64,000 nucleotides of DNA from Bombus terrestris (GCF_910591885.1 NC_063277.1:13826001-13890000); one strand, 5' to 3'; positions 23,776-37,544 are shown, numbered from the stretch's first letter. The notes: generated by a model from the sequence alone, not told the origin. Numbers and translations: made by a program.

Positions 23776-26097
23776 ACTATAAATTCATAAAGGCAGCGAC
23801 GATCAAACTAAGAGATACAACAAGATCTTGGACGGAAGGTAAAGTTTCTGCCTCTTCGCGGAAAGAAGTCACGCCGCTGTGCGCTTTAGCAACGTCTCCA
23901 GGCATACGTGCCTCGTATTTCGCTTGGTTTGATATCGTGCACGTGGAAGGGAAGCGCGTCCGGTCACGTCAGCCACTTATTTACTGATATATGTTGTCAC
24001 AGCCACAAAAGAAAATCCCAGTTTCACAAGGGCGGCAAGCTTGCCTCGCGTTAAAATCGTCCATGACGTCCAGCCCACGGGAGCTTCAAATTTATAGCCC
24101 TTTCTGACGCTGAAGGGACACGTCTTAACGTACACGAGATGCTTTCTGGTTGGCACATGTGTACTTTCAATGGCAGGAATTCAATGCACGTCTCGACAGA
24201 ATCGAAATCTTTGCGTGCGGTGTTGTCCAGCCTTATTGTTCGTTTTAGGCGGCACCATAAATTAAGGCCTTGGAAAAAGAATTTCTCCCTCTAATTGGAA
24301 CGGTGCATCTTTGTCGTCGTAAGATTAAATTGCCTAGAAAGTTATTGGATCGCGTATTTGTATTTGCAAATTTTTCAATGTTCGAATAAAATCTAAAAGT
24401 TTAAAGAAGCTCGATAATTAAATTGGAATTCTATTAATATAAGACAGTCTGCCTCATTTTATTGTACTACGTGCTATCAATCATGCAGTATTGTGGCAAA
24501 CGTTACAATGTAAATTTCCTTTCTTCTTGTTCCTATTGGTGGACACGTTCCATCGCGTCGCCGTCAGCTCACGGAAGAAAGGAATTTGAATAATGCTCGT
24601 TGAAACAATGTGAACGATGTAAATAAAACGATAAGTTCCAGACTTCCAATTTTCAAGCACTAGTATCTTTGGCAGCAGCGATCGGTTCTCTTTGGCTACG
24701 CCCCAACGCGCAGCCAAGAACAGTACCTATTAAATTCTACGGACATTTAAAAATATTGCAGCGACTGGTTTCGTGCCCGCCGTAAACAATTTCTTAAATT
24801 ATCGGATTGAATAAACAATTAATTAGTTTAAACGTTTAACAAGACGTACGCTTTTGCTTCGTAGAATAATTCATTACATTCCAACTACGTAATTCGTTAA
24901 CTGCATCGATTCGTCCTGCGAATTCCTTCCTAATCGGAAAACCGCTTCAGAAGCATTAACAGAAGCATTGATTAACTTTTTTCATCCGCTTAATGTTATT
25001 GCCTGTGGTCGCCGTCATTCCGTTCGGTAATCGCGCTACTAATTATCAAAGTTAGAAACACCCGTCGACCGACTTATCGAGACATAGACGTTGAAGTCGA
25101 CCGTTTGGCAGCCAGAAACCGCAGAACGCGGAGGCAACAGGACATTTTACCGACAATTTCTCTCGCTTTTGCACCCTTCTCAAAGCAACCGGTCTCCTTT
25201 CGCCGCCTCTCCGCCAGACAGCCGATCCAGAGAGCCCTCTACCAATAGCCTTGCAGCAGCGTCCTAGACTCCTTGCACTTTGTTTTGTGCCTTCCTGCCG
25301 CTCCCGTCTTATTCTACCAGCGTTTCCACCCCCGCCCTTTTCAAAGTGGCGGAGACCCGGTGGCACTGTACCGTGTTGGCAACTGTTTCGAGTACTTAAA
25401 AGAGTGGAGAAAAAGTTTTGACTCGCCGCTTTCTTCGCCCTGTAACGTCCATCGCTGTAGCAACCGATTAAACCAACCACCGCTGGTTAATTTTCGTCGC
25501 GCGACTTCGCAGAAAGTACATTAGTCAAAAATACACGAAGTCGATCAGGATTTCCTTACGAACGATTTCTAGTGAATATTCTAGATAACGGATAACGAAA
25601 TCAATTCGCCTTTGGACAAAAGTTATGCCGTAAGAGAGAGGTGTGGTAGTGGTTCCGTATTTCAGAGTCAAGCGCAGAACCAGGGGCGAGGGAGACAAGT
25701 GGGATCGGTTGCGGCGAGTATTCGCACGTAAGTACCGAGCACCAGTGAGAAGGGCGGAGCTCCTATCGGCCGTGAAAAGAGCAAAAATCCATTTGTTACC
25801 GACGAAACAGTCGCTGTGTCAGAAATTTATCGAGTTTTCGAGCATGCTTGTCCTAAACCCTGTGAAGAGTCGCGATTGATCTGACAGATACGTGCGAAAT
25901 CTTCTCATAAATATTTGTATTTCTAAACATCCACATCGTAAACAAAGAGCATCTACCTACATGCTACACTAAATCTTTAGCCCTCAGAGGGGAGCTGGAC
26001 GTAGACATATGTATGTTATGTACGTTTCAATGCATTCTCTACCAGAAACACACCAATATTACGTTAATGCGAAGGATACCGTAGAGCAGAGACGGTG

Positions 26098-26348
26098 GTA
26101 GACGTAGAAGGAAAAGAGAGAGGAAAAAGGACGACAGGACTAGTGAAGGCAAAGAAAGGAAGGGAAACGAGCAGAAGAAAGGAGCACGTGGGAAGTAATG
26201 GAGAGAGGAGAGGAAGGAAACAAGAAAGGAAAGAATGGAAGCACAGAGCGAGGAAAGAGAAAGAAATGGACGGAAGTGAGAAAAGAAAAATAGGAAATAA
26301 AAGGGGAAAAGGAAGACAAGAGGTTAAAGCAGATAGAGAGACAGAGTA
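26098..26348 (+). repeat. Purine-rich low-complexity tract
   Basis: About 250 bases in which the + strand is mostly A and G, with AGGAA, GAAAG and GAGAG words but no fixed unit. It leaves an 84-codon lysine/arginine/glutamate-rich open frame that is a by-product of composition. Such tracts can form triplex DNA. Confidence 0.75.
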
Positions 26349-26799
26349 AAGAAGCTCTTAGTAGTTACCTTTGATCCTGTTCTTGACAGAGCACAAATGG
26401 GACAACAGAAATGCTCTAATACGTAATTAGAATTTTTATATTCTACGGTACGATTTAGTTACTGCGCGTTACTTATGAACGGTTTGATATAACGCCCTAA
26501 GCCAATAAAATACAATTAAATTAAAAGCAAAGCTTTAAAAACTTGTCGTTCGCTTATTAAAATTATAACAGACGTTTTATACCGCTTTAGAACTTTATGG
26601 AAAATATTCAGAAAATATTAATACGAAATATTATAACACCCTTTCGACTTTGAGCAATATCTGCCGTTGAATGCAGTTTCCTATATAGGTACATATACCG
26701 CATAGTATAGCCTATAATATTCTAAAATGCTTTGTTACATCGTTGTTTAGCTCTGATACGTGTTCCACCTCTGCAGCTCGTGTCCGTTCATCCATCACG

Positions 26800-27360
26800 C
26801 TTCGTTACTTGAACGTGATTGCTATAGCTCAGCTCCTATCGATTAAACTTTATTAGTTGGGCTCGTCTACCAATCGCCAGTGCCATATCGACGCGTCGTA
26901 CGCCCTTTGCACGTAATTTACTACCGAATAATATCAGTTCCTAGATTAAACGTTGCTTTGAGTCGCGATACTCGATCCCGATCACTATCCGGCTGACCTA
27001 CACCACTTCGACTCGTCAAACCCACGATCAAAATTCAATATTTTAATGTTCAAATCGTCCAGCTACGTCGTTCGACCGCAATCATTGCTTTAACCTCGTT
27101 ACTTGGCTGAGACGACCATTTGATTGAGTTTCGCCAGTAGAACGCGTGACTCTGAATTAAATTTCGCTACATCGACCGAGTAATTGAGTTCCGCTGGAGC
27201 ATACGTGTTGGCTTTGCCATTTCAATACCCACACCTTCGGACATCCCATTCGATCGCTCTTTGCTTAAGCATCAACTCTTCGGAGCAACGATTTATCTAT
27301 TTACTTGCGTTACTTCGATACGCCAGCCGATTTATCGAGCTTCGCTACTGGTTATGTCAC
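26800..27360. repeat. Degenerate tandem-like repeat field
   Basis: Diverged copies of an ATTGAG-TTTCGCTACT-like word recur: TTCGTTACTTGAACG, GAGTTTCGCCAGTAG, AATTTCGCTACATCG, GAGTTCCGCTGGAGC, CGTTACTTGGCTGAG, GAGCTTCGCTACTGG. Spacing is irregular (about 25 to 150 bases). It reads as an old minisatellite or other eroded repeat. Confidence 0.4.
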
Positions 27361-27977
27361 ACTACTGAAACCTTCCCTGAGAGCAATTCCTTTTAGAATT
27401 TCCTATTCGAATTAAATATCGGGGCCCGGTTTCCTCAATTTATTTCTGCCACGATCTTGCCACCTTAACGTTCATGTTCACCCTTGGATTTTACTTACCT
27501 CTACCTTTATCCTTCTTCTCCCACACCGAAATATATCTTTCGTTACTAAGGGGTAAAATACGTTCGGCGAGGTATGATTTCCTTCTCTTGGCACGAATGA
27601 GACGGAATAAAGGAACAAGTGGAAAGAGAAGCGGTTATTTTCCAGACGAAGAATCTGACGTCGTGGCGCAGAAACGAGAGAACACGCCGCAGAAGAGTAT
27701 TGACTCGTTGCAATTTCAACGCGATAGAATCTTTTTTTCCTCCCGGACACCATAGGCCCTTCTTGCTAATTGTCCCGTTTTTTACAACGTGACTCGAGTA
27801 AAATCCTCGCAAATGTAATTTTACGTTCCTGCCAAAGTACACGTAACAGCGCGTAACAAATTGTTCAGCCGGCTTATATCATTTCATCCACATCGCTGGA
27901 AATTGAAAAGGAATACGTAATACGTTAATAATCGAGTAAAATCTCGGAATTCCTACTTTAACACCGATCAACGCCCG

Positions 27978-28007
27978 TTTTTTTTCTCTTTTTTTTTCTT
28001 TTTTTTT
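27978..28007. repeat. T-rich tract
   Basis: Three T runs separated by CTC and C. Confidence 0.85.
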
Positions 28008-28402
28008 CCTCAGACGGATCGATGGTGACCGATTTAGAACGGCGGAAATCTGGTAGTGACGGTAATTAAATTAATCCGAGCGAAGACGGCACGAAAATTT
28101 CTTCTCACTGGCAAACACACGGCTGAATTTATTTCGTCGGCCTGAATAGAAAAGCTCCGGTCCTTTATCGCGTTATTTTAAGAGACGACCCCTTTAATTA
28201 AAAGGTCCCTTTGCACCGGCGTACCCGGAGTGTTTGCTTTGCCTCTACAAGAAAATCTTCCAATTTCTAGAAACCCTTGCCGGCCGAACTACGTCCACCG
28301 GATAAGTTTCATTTCGAACACGAGATCGTGCAGCGTGTCTGCTTTAATTTGTGCCGAAACATTTCGTTATTCCTGTCGTCTTTCTTTGCAATACGTTTAG
28401 TA

Positions 28403-28615
28403 TTAGGTCGTCCGATAAGTTCTTTCGTTTTATAAGGAAATAATGGATGCACAACATTTTCCGTTTTATATTATTTTATCGAATTACGTATGATTCATTT
28501 TGTTCTATCAAACTAAAGATCACAACGTTCGACAGATCAGGTTTCATGTTTGTATAAAGATGCGTTGTTGTAAAAGACGTGTCTGTAGAAGAAAGACACT
28601 TTCCGGACAACCTCA
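28403..28615 (+). mobile_element. Mariner-derived MITE (internally deleted)
   Basis: 213-bp element flanked by TA at both sides (28401-28402 and 28616-28617), the target duplication of Tc1/mariner elements. The left end starts TTAGGTCGTCCGATAAGT and continues TCTTTCG. The right end, read inward on the other strand, starts TGAGGTTGTCCGGAAAGT and continues GTCTTTC. The ends agree apart from four substitutions and one indel. Sequence just inside the left end (ATAAGGAAATAATGGATG and after) looks like the 5' noncoding part of bee-type mariners. There is no transposase frame, so it is a non-autonomous deletion derivative. Diverged ends suggest it is not recent. Confidence 0.85.
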
Positions 28616-30361
28616 TATATAGAGTAGTCATCAGATACGATTTTAAAGATATCTTTTAGCTATTCTAAGAAAAGCAAATATAGATCAAGAAGAAATGGAA
28701 GGAGAGAAAAGACCAATTGACAAAAATCGATGGAAGATGGAACAATGATGGGAAACGAACCTTTTGAAATCTACCATCTTCGTACGAGAAGCATTTACGC
28801 GCGACGTCGTCACCCTTCCGGCAGAAATTCTGTTTGCTGGCGCATAATTGACGAAGCCGACAGAGAGAAGGGAAATATTAAATGTCTGTAGAAGAAGAGA
28901 AGCAGCCGTTTACGTTTACCAGATCCTCGCCTGCACTTTCAACCCCTCCGGTCGTTGTTTATTTTTTCACGCTTTTTATCATTCCCTTACTCATCAGCGA
29001 GCGACTAAAGCGACCAGATATTAATCTGTCTCTCTCGGCTTGGAATTTCTGCTTTCTTTCTATCTCTGTTTGGTCGCAAGGGGTTATAAACCCCTCGTTG
29101 GAACGAGTTACGGAGAATGTTTCTGGGGGTGTGATCACGCGCGAACTCACACGCTTCGTCGGCTCGTTCTTTGTGGCGGGCATGAATGCTGCCACATAAA
29201 ATTCACGATATTGCAAGCTACGTCACGATATATTATAAAATCGTTGCAGCGATATCCACACCTTCCCATTTTCTCTGTTCGATCGCGTCTTTTGCCATGG
29301 AGTCATCTCCTCTTTTGTTGCCTTTCCTTTTTCTTCGTCGTTTTTACAATGGTCAAGCTTACGGTAGCTACGTGTAATACAGTCAAGAATTTTACTTGCC
29401 TCGATCAATATAATTTTCTCATTTGTTGATATTTCCCCATTTGTGTTTCCCGTATTGTTTATTTGTATTGAAACATTTCACTCGATGGTAAATTGCGCTA
29501 CATGTGCACATAGGTCGTAAGCCGCGGAAATTTTTAATTGCGCATCGAACATTTTTAGAACGTTTCATGGAGCGAGCCAAGTGCGACGGAATGAAAGTGG
29601 ACCCGACCATAGCTAACTCGATTCCCTTGGTCACGATAACTGTATTATTGCAGCACATTTCTAGTCATTTTCCTGTTCCAACGAGAACGTTAATGGTTCA
29701 TCTCCATTTCATCGTGCGAGGATGAACCCTTGCCCGTGTATTTTCCGTAAGATATTCAACTCTTTTAATTTTAATTTCTCTAACCTTTGCATCGATCGCC
29801 CAATTATCCAAGATAACGATCCAAGGACGAATACAATAGAAAAGATATACATAGTGCTTCAATTAATTTAAATTAGCGATGTTGCCTCTTCCGGTGCTCT
29901 CTGTCGGAAATTTAAGAAAAGGAAACGTGTCATAGTTCGTAGCGGAATGAAAGTTTTCACAGCCAGAAGATCGAAAATGGTCGAGATGTGCCATGGATAT
30001 AACTATCCCGAGCAGATGGCCTGATTTTCCAGCGTTCTGAGCTCGAATGCAAGAAAAATGAATGAAGAAGAAGCGGGAAAGTGACTGGTATGGCGAGACG
30101 GTTAGACTGCAGGGATTAGTTTCTTGAGAAAGGTTGTAAGGATTCCTTAGATGAATGTCCTTTGACGTTTTCTTCTTGTCCCACGAAATAACCGCTCTCT
30201 AACGGTTTTATCGCTGGAAACAGAAACGTAATTAGGACCTAGCCGAAATGACGTGACGATTCCTTGCTTCTTGCCTGCGAATTATACTTCCCTTGGCCGA
30301 ATTCAGACGAGTTAAGGAGATTGAGGTGCCTCGTGAGACTCGACGAGATTCTGGTCCTCCG

Positions 30362-30400
30362 GTGGCTTCTTGAGTGGCTCTTAATGAGAGGCTCCTAGTA
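30362..30400. repeat. Diverged tandem triplet, 12-14 bp units
   Basis: Three adjacent related units: GTGGCTTCTTGA, GTGGCTCTTAATGA and GAGGCTCCTAGTA. A perfect AGCCAC/GTGGCT hairpin with loop TTTTC follows at 30445-30461. Confidence 0.5.
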
Positions 30401-33400
30401 ATTCTTCTGGCACTCGTGTTGACAGTACTCCTCTATGAGTGTTCAGCCACTTTTCGTGGCTAATGGCAAGTTATAGGACGATGGTTAGTCATGTAGTTTG
30501 ATAATCGTTTATCGTATGTAGAAGCATGAGCTTTCTCGCATGTTAAGTAAATTATCATTCAATTGACTTTGATTTCGAAATGAATCAAATAGATTTCTGT
30601 ATTAAGAAATATTCTTCGTTTACGTAGCATGGTTCAGAAGTAATAAGCACAATTATTCGTGTATTTTCCATACCTTTCTCATATTTCGTATCTCCGCTGT
30701 AACCATGGTAACTTGCGAAAATGAGTCCAAACTTGATGTACCTAAAAAGCATTTCTTGACTTCGCCTTCGCAAAATGAACTCACCGATAAGAAGCGGACC
30801 GTTTCGTTGGGGTACGATTTAAAAATCCATTTTCGCGTCATTCGGCACGAAGATAGGACGCGCGACGCTGTCAGGAAATGAAATTGGAAGGTTGCATCCG
30901 GAAGCAGACACTTCCCATCCGGCGGGCCGACTTGCCGGGCTTCGTGTAACGAAGTTATTCTCCCGAGGATCGAATTACAGCCGTTGTATACACACGTGTT
31001 TGTAGTTATATTTGAACCAGCCTGCGCTACTACCTTGGTTAGGGATAGCTATGTCGCACCGATCCTCGTGCACGCTCCTTCCTTCCTCCTCCACCTTCGC
31101 CGCGATGAAAATCTACGCTAAAGTCAAGAATTTTTGTTGAAATTGCAGGTTTTCGTTTTTCAGGATTATGTTAGTTCTTGCTATGAGGGAATTTCAAAAT
31201 AGAGGTCTATCGACAGAACGTGTAATTTTACTCTTATGATACGTGTTATTTTATTTTATTTGCCATCGAAATACAGAAAAAGCAAAGGAGAGGATAAGCT
31301 ATTTCTTGTTCGGTTAGAAAAATATTCTATCGTATCTTGTTCGATAGTAGTTCGATAGTATAAGTGCGTAGGTTCGATACAAATCATCGAGGAACTAAGG
31401 AATTTTTTAATAATCTTTTAGCAAGACACGTCGTATTTCTCGAAGATTTAATGGTAGGCATTCTCGAATCGATCGAATGACAAGTTTTATGAGTATATAG
31501 TATAAGAGATATAAAGTACATTTCAGAGGCTACGATGTCGTTTATTATGGAAACGCGAATATAATATCCCATTGGAATTTTTCAATAATACGTTACTGAA
31601 AAACTGTAATTTCAAAAATGTGTATTTTTTGCCCGTACTTTTTAATCGGAGCAATACTCGAGTTGATTATTTCATGTATTTTCTGACTACGTGGGCTTGG
31701 GTATCCACGATGTGCGATGATTTATATTTATCGTTGTGTAAGTATCGTACAAACGCGTACCTTCAGGTGAAAGTGAACCATGTTCATTTTGTTTATGCGA
31801 TAGAAAAATATTGCCAACTGCTCTGGCAATTCTCACTCCAAGTGCTAATGGAAAAATATTTTACTGTTATTCAGTAAATTAAATTTCGTGCTTAATAATA
31901 ACGGTAATTGAAATTTAGCTGAAAAGATGATTAAATTATTTGTTTTAAATCAATAAATAACAGTATTCGTTTAAATATTTTTCATTTAAACATTCAATAT
32001 TTAATTATTCTTTTCTATCCTTGTTTTATTGAAATATATGGTTTCGGCAAGGAACTTAGCATAAGATATATCAGTTTCAAATTACCAACAACGGAGCCCA
32101 TGGAAAGAAACAACTTAGGTCTTGAAAGGATAAATTTCCTTTGGAAAATAGAATCTCCAGTGACCACTTGAGGATCCGTAAAACCATCCTCCTTGCACCG
32201 TATTTGCAGTATCTCCAGCAGTCGATTTCAACCATCGTATCGACATTGTAATCCTCTGCACCGTACCGTTTCGTACTCTGCTAGTCGGTGTTCCGTCTAC
32301 CTGGACGATGCTATTTGACTATATCGACATGTTTTCTATCGGATAGGATCATTAGGCCGATCTTCGATTCGTTCCACCTTTATTTTCCTTCACTTTATCG
32401 TATCTTTTAGAGACAATAACCATAATCCGTTTCTGATAAATGTATATTATAAACTATATAATACATATAATCTGAATATGTTCCATGAGAGACGTACATC
32501 TTGGATTAAATATTTCAAAGAAAACTTCAATATTCTAAAGTCACTGTCGGTCTAACAATAAGTTGGCGGTTTAACAAAAATGCTGAAATAGCAGCGGCAG
32601 CGATTTTCGTGGAAAAAGACGCAGAAGATAGGGGGAAAGGTGTGGCCTTTAAAGCGCGCTTTGTTTCATCCCGATATCTCGAATGGTTCCCGAGATATGG
32701 ATCTCCAAAGCGTTCGCTTAAAATGTACGCAGTGCTCCGAGTACCCGGAAGCGCCATGACCTACATTTTTTCCACGAAATGCGTACGTCAAAGTAGTAGT
32801 AGTAAAAAGACGCCGAGTCAGCGTCTCCTCCTGACCTCCCACCACTCACGCGAGTGTGGAAAAGGTCAGTGAAGCCGTGCAAGAAAGAGAAGGAGAAAGA
32901 GAAACGAACGTGCGAGAAGGAAAGCAATAATGAAACGGTCAAAATTACGGTTTCCTTTGGACGGCGATATTTCGACAACGGGAAGTCGCATCACCGGAAG
33001 ATAAAGAGCGTTTTAAAGAGGAAGCTACGCTGTTTCTAGCGAGTCGATTTCACGGAAATATCGCAATAGGTTTGAGAATGAGGTTAATTCAAATTTCAGA
33101 TACGTTTAATACCTTTCTAATGGAAGTTTTTAGCTGAATGGAATATCGTAAAAGGGTTCTAATATTCGTCCGAAGAAAGCTGGAGATTTTATAAAAAAAA
33201 TAGTGTTAATCGTTAAAGGGGATAGCATTAGAATAGACTTGCTACGTTCCATCGGAATATCCGGTGGCTGGGTCAAGTGCCTCTTAAGTTTTCAATCAAT
33301 GACCCACTACGATCGATCACACATCAAAAGAGCGTGAATCGTCAGGAATGTACTCCACGATTGCAGCGGCGCCATCGAGATTGGTAGATTCGCTTGAAGC

Positions 33401-34294
33401 CGTGAATGACACCAGACTCATTTGTCCCGCAGTTCGATCAGTGTGTATCGCACGATCGGTCGCTGGCCAAAGTTATCGAGCTTCGTTTCCATGAACAGAA
33501 GCGGCGGGTCAACTTTAATCGTTGGCGAATGCATGGCCTATATGATACACCGTTCGATAGCAAATATTGCATTTCCGTTTTAGTATTATCGCGTGTGCAT
33601 CGTGATACAGGCGCTTGCGTAATCGCGCACAGAATTAAGCACAAATCTACGAACGAATCGTTACGATTCGATGTAATACGATTAGTGGTATATCTATGAT
33701 ACTCGTAGAGATTTTCAATACGCGATCGAGATTGTCGGTGAAGGATAATTCACTAGGTGATTGAATTTCACGGAGAAAGAATAAAAAAATGAGAGAAGCC
33801 AAGGAGAAGGATTCGGAACTAACTCGAAGTGAAAGGTTGGAAGGGATTTAAGAGAAATTCGAAGAGAATTCGGAAGAAATTCAACGCGAACAGCCTCGTA
33901 TCGTAGACGTTGAAACTAGGAAAATAGACACTGCCAGCACAGGAAACATTGAAATCGGAAATGAGGCAATGGAAAACGATGAAATGGAAACGGAGAAATA
34001 GGAAGTAACGATTCTAGAACCACCCTAATTTCACTCCGTTGATTGTCTCCTATCTAGAGTTTTGCTGTATCGATGTATAATCTTAGCAGCTTTTCTATCT
34101 GTAACACGATATAAAACGTCTCAGTGAAAAAAAAACAACGGGTTCGACGGTATCATAGAAGATTTATAGCGCAGTCTGCATACGACAGGTTCCACGAATG
34201 CAAAAGAGGCAGCTGTTCCGGTAATATGCATTAAACCGATCGAATTATGTTGGAGTAATTTTCGTCGGCCGCAATTAACAGACACGACGCGTCC

Positions 34295-34315
34295 GTCGCC
34301 GTCGCGTCGCGTCGC
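34295..34315. repeat. (GTCGC)n short tandem repeat
   Basis: Four GTCGC units, the first separated from the next by one extra C. A CpG-rich microsatellite. Confidence 0.85.
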
Positions 34316-35200
34316 AAAAAGTGAGACAATAATTTCCGCTCAATGTGCCATCTCGTTGTCGATAAAACGTAATTACGATAATTAACGTGGGACGCGCCGG
34401 AAATTCGGTCGAATTCGTTCGGCGACCTCCGTTTTCAGAACGCTTTTCGGCACAGTTTGCGTTTGACTGTAGTTGCCGGCTGGTTGTTTCGCTGTTTCTA
34501 TTTAAATCTTGTTTCCTTGCTAATTGAAACACAGTAAATCGTTCAAAGTGCCTGTAAATAATGTATTAACTTTTAATACAACGAAAGTGGCGATTGCGGT
34601 GCGCTACATTTATATCATATTGTACTTTGATAAATAGCAGACAGGAAATTGAGAAACGTAGAACCGACTATCGATATTTTTTCCGGTAAGAGCGTGCCGC
34701 CGCTAAACGGGCAAACGAAGCTTGGTATTGTGTAGTCGGGCGTCAACCAACGTCGTTTTCCCTCGTTATCGACGACTGTGGTACGCTCGTCGAACTCGCT
34801 TTGCTAATTAACCGCGCGAAGGATCGAACGGTGACAATTAGCGTTCGATTTTCGTTCGACGAATCCCAGCTGCCAGCCAATCGCGTCGCGATTCCTGTAA
34901 CAAAGGACAGTTCGCGATGAATCAATGTTGCCGGCCTGTCGTCGTCTTCGTGCGGAAGAAAATGGAAATCAATCGTCCCGATTTCACGAGAACCGCATCC
35001 AACCAATCTGTGCTTCGACCAACGTTAAATTTGAAATTATATTCTTCAGCGAGCATCGAACATTCGAATGATTCGAGACACGTATCGAGATAGAGAATAC
35101 CTTTTCGCTTTCTACAGATTGATTCCCCTGAAGTGATTTGATTTTGGCTTTTTTCAAACAAATACAGGAATTGAGTCGAACGATCAAAAGAGACAGCTTG

Positions 35201-35224
35201 CTCTCTCTCTCTCTCTCTCTCTCT
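35201..35224. repeat. (CT)12 microsatellite
   Basis: 24 bases of uninterrupted CT. Confidence 0.95.
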
Positions 35225-36919
35225 GTACATTAATTTTCGTGGACGTTTATTCGAATGAGAGGACCACTTGGGGTCACTGAAAATAGCTCCGACGAAGAGA
35301 AAAAAAGGGGAAGAAAGGTTCTCTGGAGTTGTTTTTGAGAGTTTGTTCGGTTCGAGATCTCTTTGGCCAACTCCGTGACACGGTTATCGGTTATGGGAAT
35401 ACTTTTCCCGAGTTTTGGTCGGTTTTCGAGTGTTGACAAAGGAGAAAGAGAATAACCAACGCAAAATCGAATTAGCCGCGCAACTTTCCTAACCGGAGAA
35501 AAGTTTATTTATCTTTTCACCATCGAGGAAAAGAGCTGGACTGGCAGTCGAGCGGAGAAATTTCATCGCGCGTCAACGGAATTCGTGTGCTTAACCTCAG
35601 AGGCAAGCGGACCAACTTCCTTTATTGCCACTACGACCGTGTAAAGTTCAATCGAATCGAGAAACTTTAAGGAGAAATCGTTCTTCTGCTGTGCTTGAAT
35701 GTTCGGTAACGTTCGAAGATATTTTATAGATGTTTCGAGCTACAACGTAGAAGAATATGCCGATGTACGGAACATTTTTGCCATCTGAAAAGATGATCGT
35801 GTTGTCGAAACGCAGACGTCTAATGCAGATTCACCTGTGGTTCGTGCGAAGTATTCCCACGTTGGGCGTTGACACCGTCCAGACAACGTAAATTGTAGTG
35901 GCATCACTTTTATGACCCTCGACGCGTTCATTATGGTAGCTAAGAAGTGCTACTCTCGCTACGCCGGCTACGCTTCAAGTTGCCTTCCTTTTTCTATTCT
36001 TCTTCCTTCTTCTTCTGTTACCGAGTGTCTGGTATGACGATAAAAATACAAATTCCGCCGGATAGTGAAAATTCAGAACGAAGTTCTGACTAGTTTCTGA
36101 CTGATTTATAAGCGGTTAAATTCATCCGCTATATAGTTTTAAAAAAGAATAACTTCTTTGTTTTGTAACAAGTGTCAATAAACCAAGCAAATATTCAACA
36201 GTACCTTATAACTAACGGAAAGCTCGACAAAGCCAAAATGTGTTGCGTTATAGTAGTATTCCTTGGTCATCCTAATACCATTCTTGGCATATAGTTCGAT
36301 AACTAACAATATATTGCGTGGTGAACAATGTGCGAGCATTTATTCGGATTTATGGACTCTGACAGGCTGTAAAAACGCTACTTTTAGAGAGCAATGCATA
36401 AGAAACCGCGGGATTGAGCTGGCTGCAATTGTAGATTCAGAAACGGTCGATGTGCCGTAAAACTTTGTTATCGTCGACATTTACTTTATGCCTGGTGAAT
36501 TTCCCTCCTCGTTTCACCCTTCTGTGCCCATCACCGTTCTACAGAGATCGTTTCGATGGAATTGCACTACCTGGACATCCAGACGAGATGGAATAGCGAA
36601 ATTATAGTTTTGTTCACGGCTGTATAATTTCGCAATAAACGTCGAACGACCGTTGCCTCTTGCCGGATCACTGTGCATATTTCCTGAACAATCGATAACG
36701 AACCGACGTTTACCAGGGATCGAATACATATCCCGTCATCTTCGGCGTCGTAAGTGGTCATCGACCAAGTCATTGGTCGGAGTTGTTACGCCAACTGTAA
36801 AATCCGCTGACCACGAAAGAAATAAATCGAAAATTTTTAATCCGGATGCACAAGATTTTACGAAGATGCGTCATAGATGTAAAATAAAGTGAGAAGTATG
36901 AAAATATTTCGACCTGTCT

Positions 36920-36938
36920 AAAAAAAAAAAAAAAAAAA
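36920..36938. repeat. Poly-A tract
   Basis: 19 A residues followed by AAAAG-type sequence. Upstream sequence shows no retroelement features. Confidence 0.9.
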
Positions 36939-37526
36939 GAAAAGAAATTGGAAACAGACACGGAGGGTGAGTGACCCGACCAATGGTGAATCGATGGAAT
37001 TCATAGGACGACAAATGGATGAACGTGAACCGTCTTCGGCTGAAAAGCGACAGGAAATGGGACGACGGAAAAATGCAACATCCAAAAATTCTGCGCCGAA
37101 AAAAAGTACTATCCGCTGAACGCTACTAAAAAAAAGGGGGCATATCTATGAAAGAGGAATGGACGAAATCAACGCGGCATGGTTTTATCGGATTCGATGG
37201 CCAATCGAGCGGCTTCGATATTTCTTTTTCGGATTCAACTTTTTCGGCGGCAGAGCCGTGTTGTAACGACACCGGCATTATCGGTAACCTTTGTCCGATG
37301 GGAAAGTTTCCTGGCATTTTCCTCAGTATTTCAGTAACGACTTCCTTTTGCTTTTACGAGCTGTTCTTTACATGTAGAATCACGAACGAAGGAAAATAAT
37401 ACGTCGTGATCGTCTTGAATCGGATTTGATGGAATATTCAAACGACACAGGGAATTCTTGCGTGTTTCCATAACATAGATTCCTGTCGTTAAAATTTCTT
37501 TATCGTTGCAACGTGTTTTACTAACG

Positions 37527-37544
37527 AAAAAAAAAAAAAAAAAA
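37527..37544. repeat. Poly-A tract
   Basis: 18 A residues followed by an A-rich tail. No target duplication or coding body was identified. Confidence 0.9.

Larger units (their letters stand above)
23776..28402. other. Intron 2 block with purine tract and eroded tandem repeats
   Basis: Holds the purine-rich tract at 26098-26348, the degenerate repeat field at about 26800-27360 and poly-T at 27978-28007. Open frames (for example 25052-25480, minus, 142 codons) show no known motif. Confidence 0.5.

Noticed and set aside
25052..25480. 142-codon minus-strand frame
   Set aside because: The basic, glycine-rich translation follows local GC composition, and there is no domain.
25643..25879. Frame containing a GTAAGT donor-like word near 25729
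   Set aside because: A single donor match with no acceptor or conserved protein. Such words are expected by chance at this length.
31371..31380. GGTTCGATAC, a tRNA B-box-like word
   Set aside because: No matching A box, anticodon arm or acceptor stem at the required spacing.
36920..37544. Two poly-A runs as tails of retroposed copies
   Set aside because: No target duplications, coding body or SINE-like promoter words upstream, so they are treated as simple sequence.
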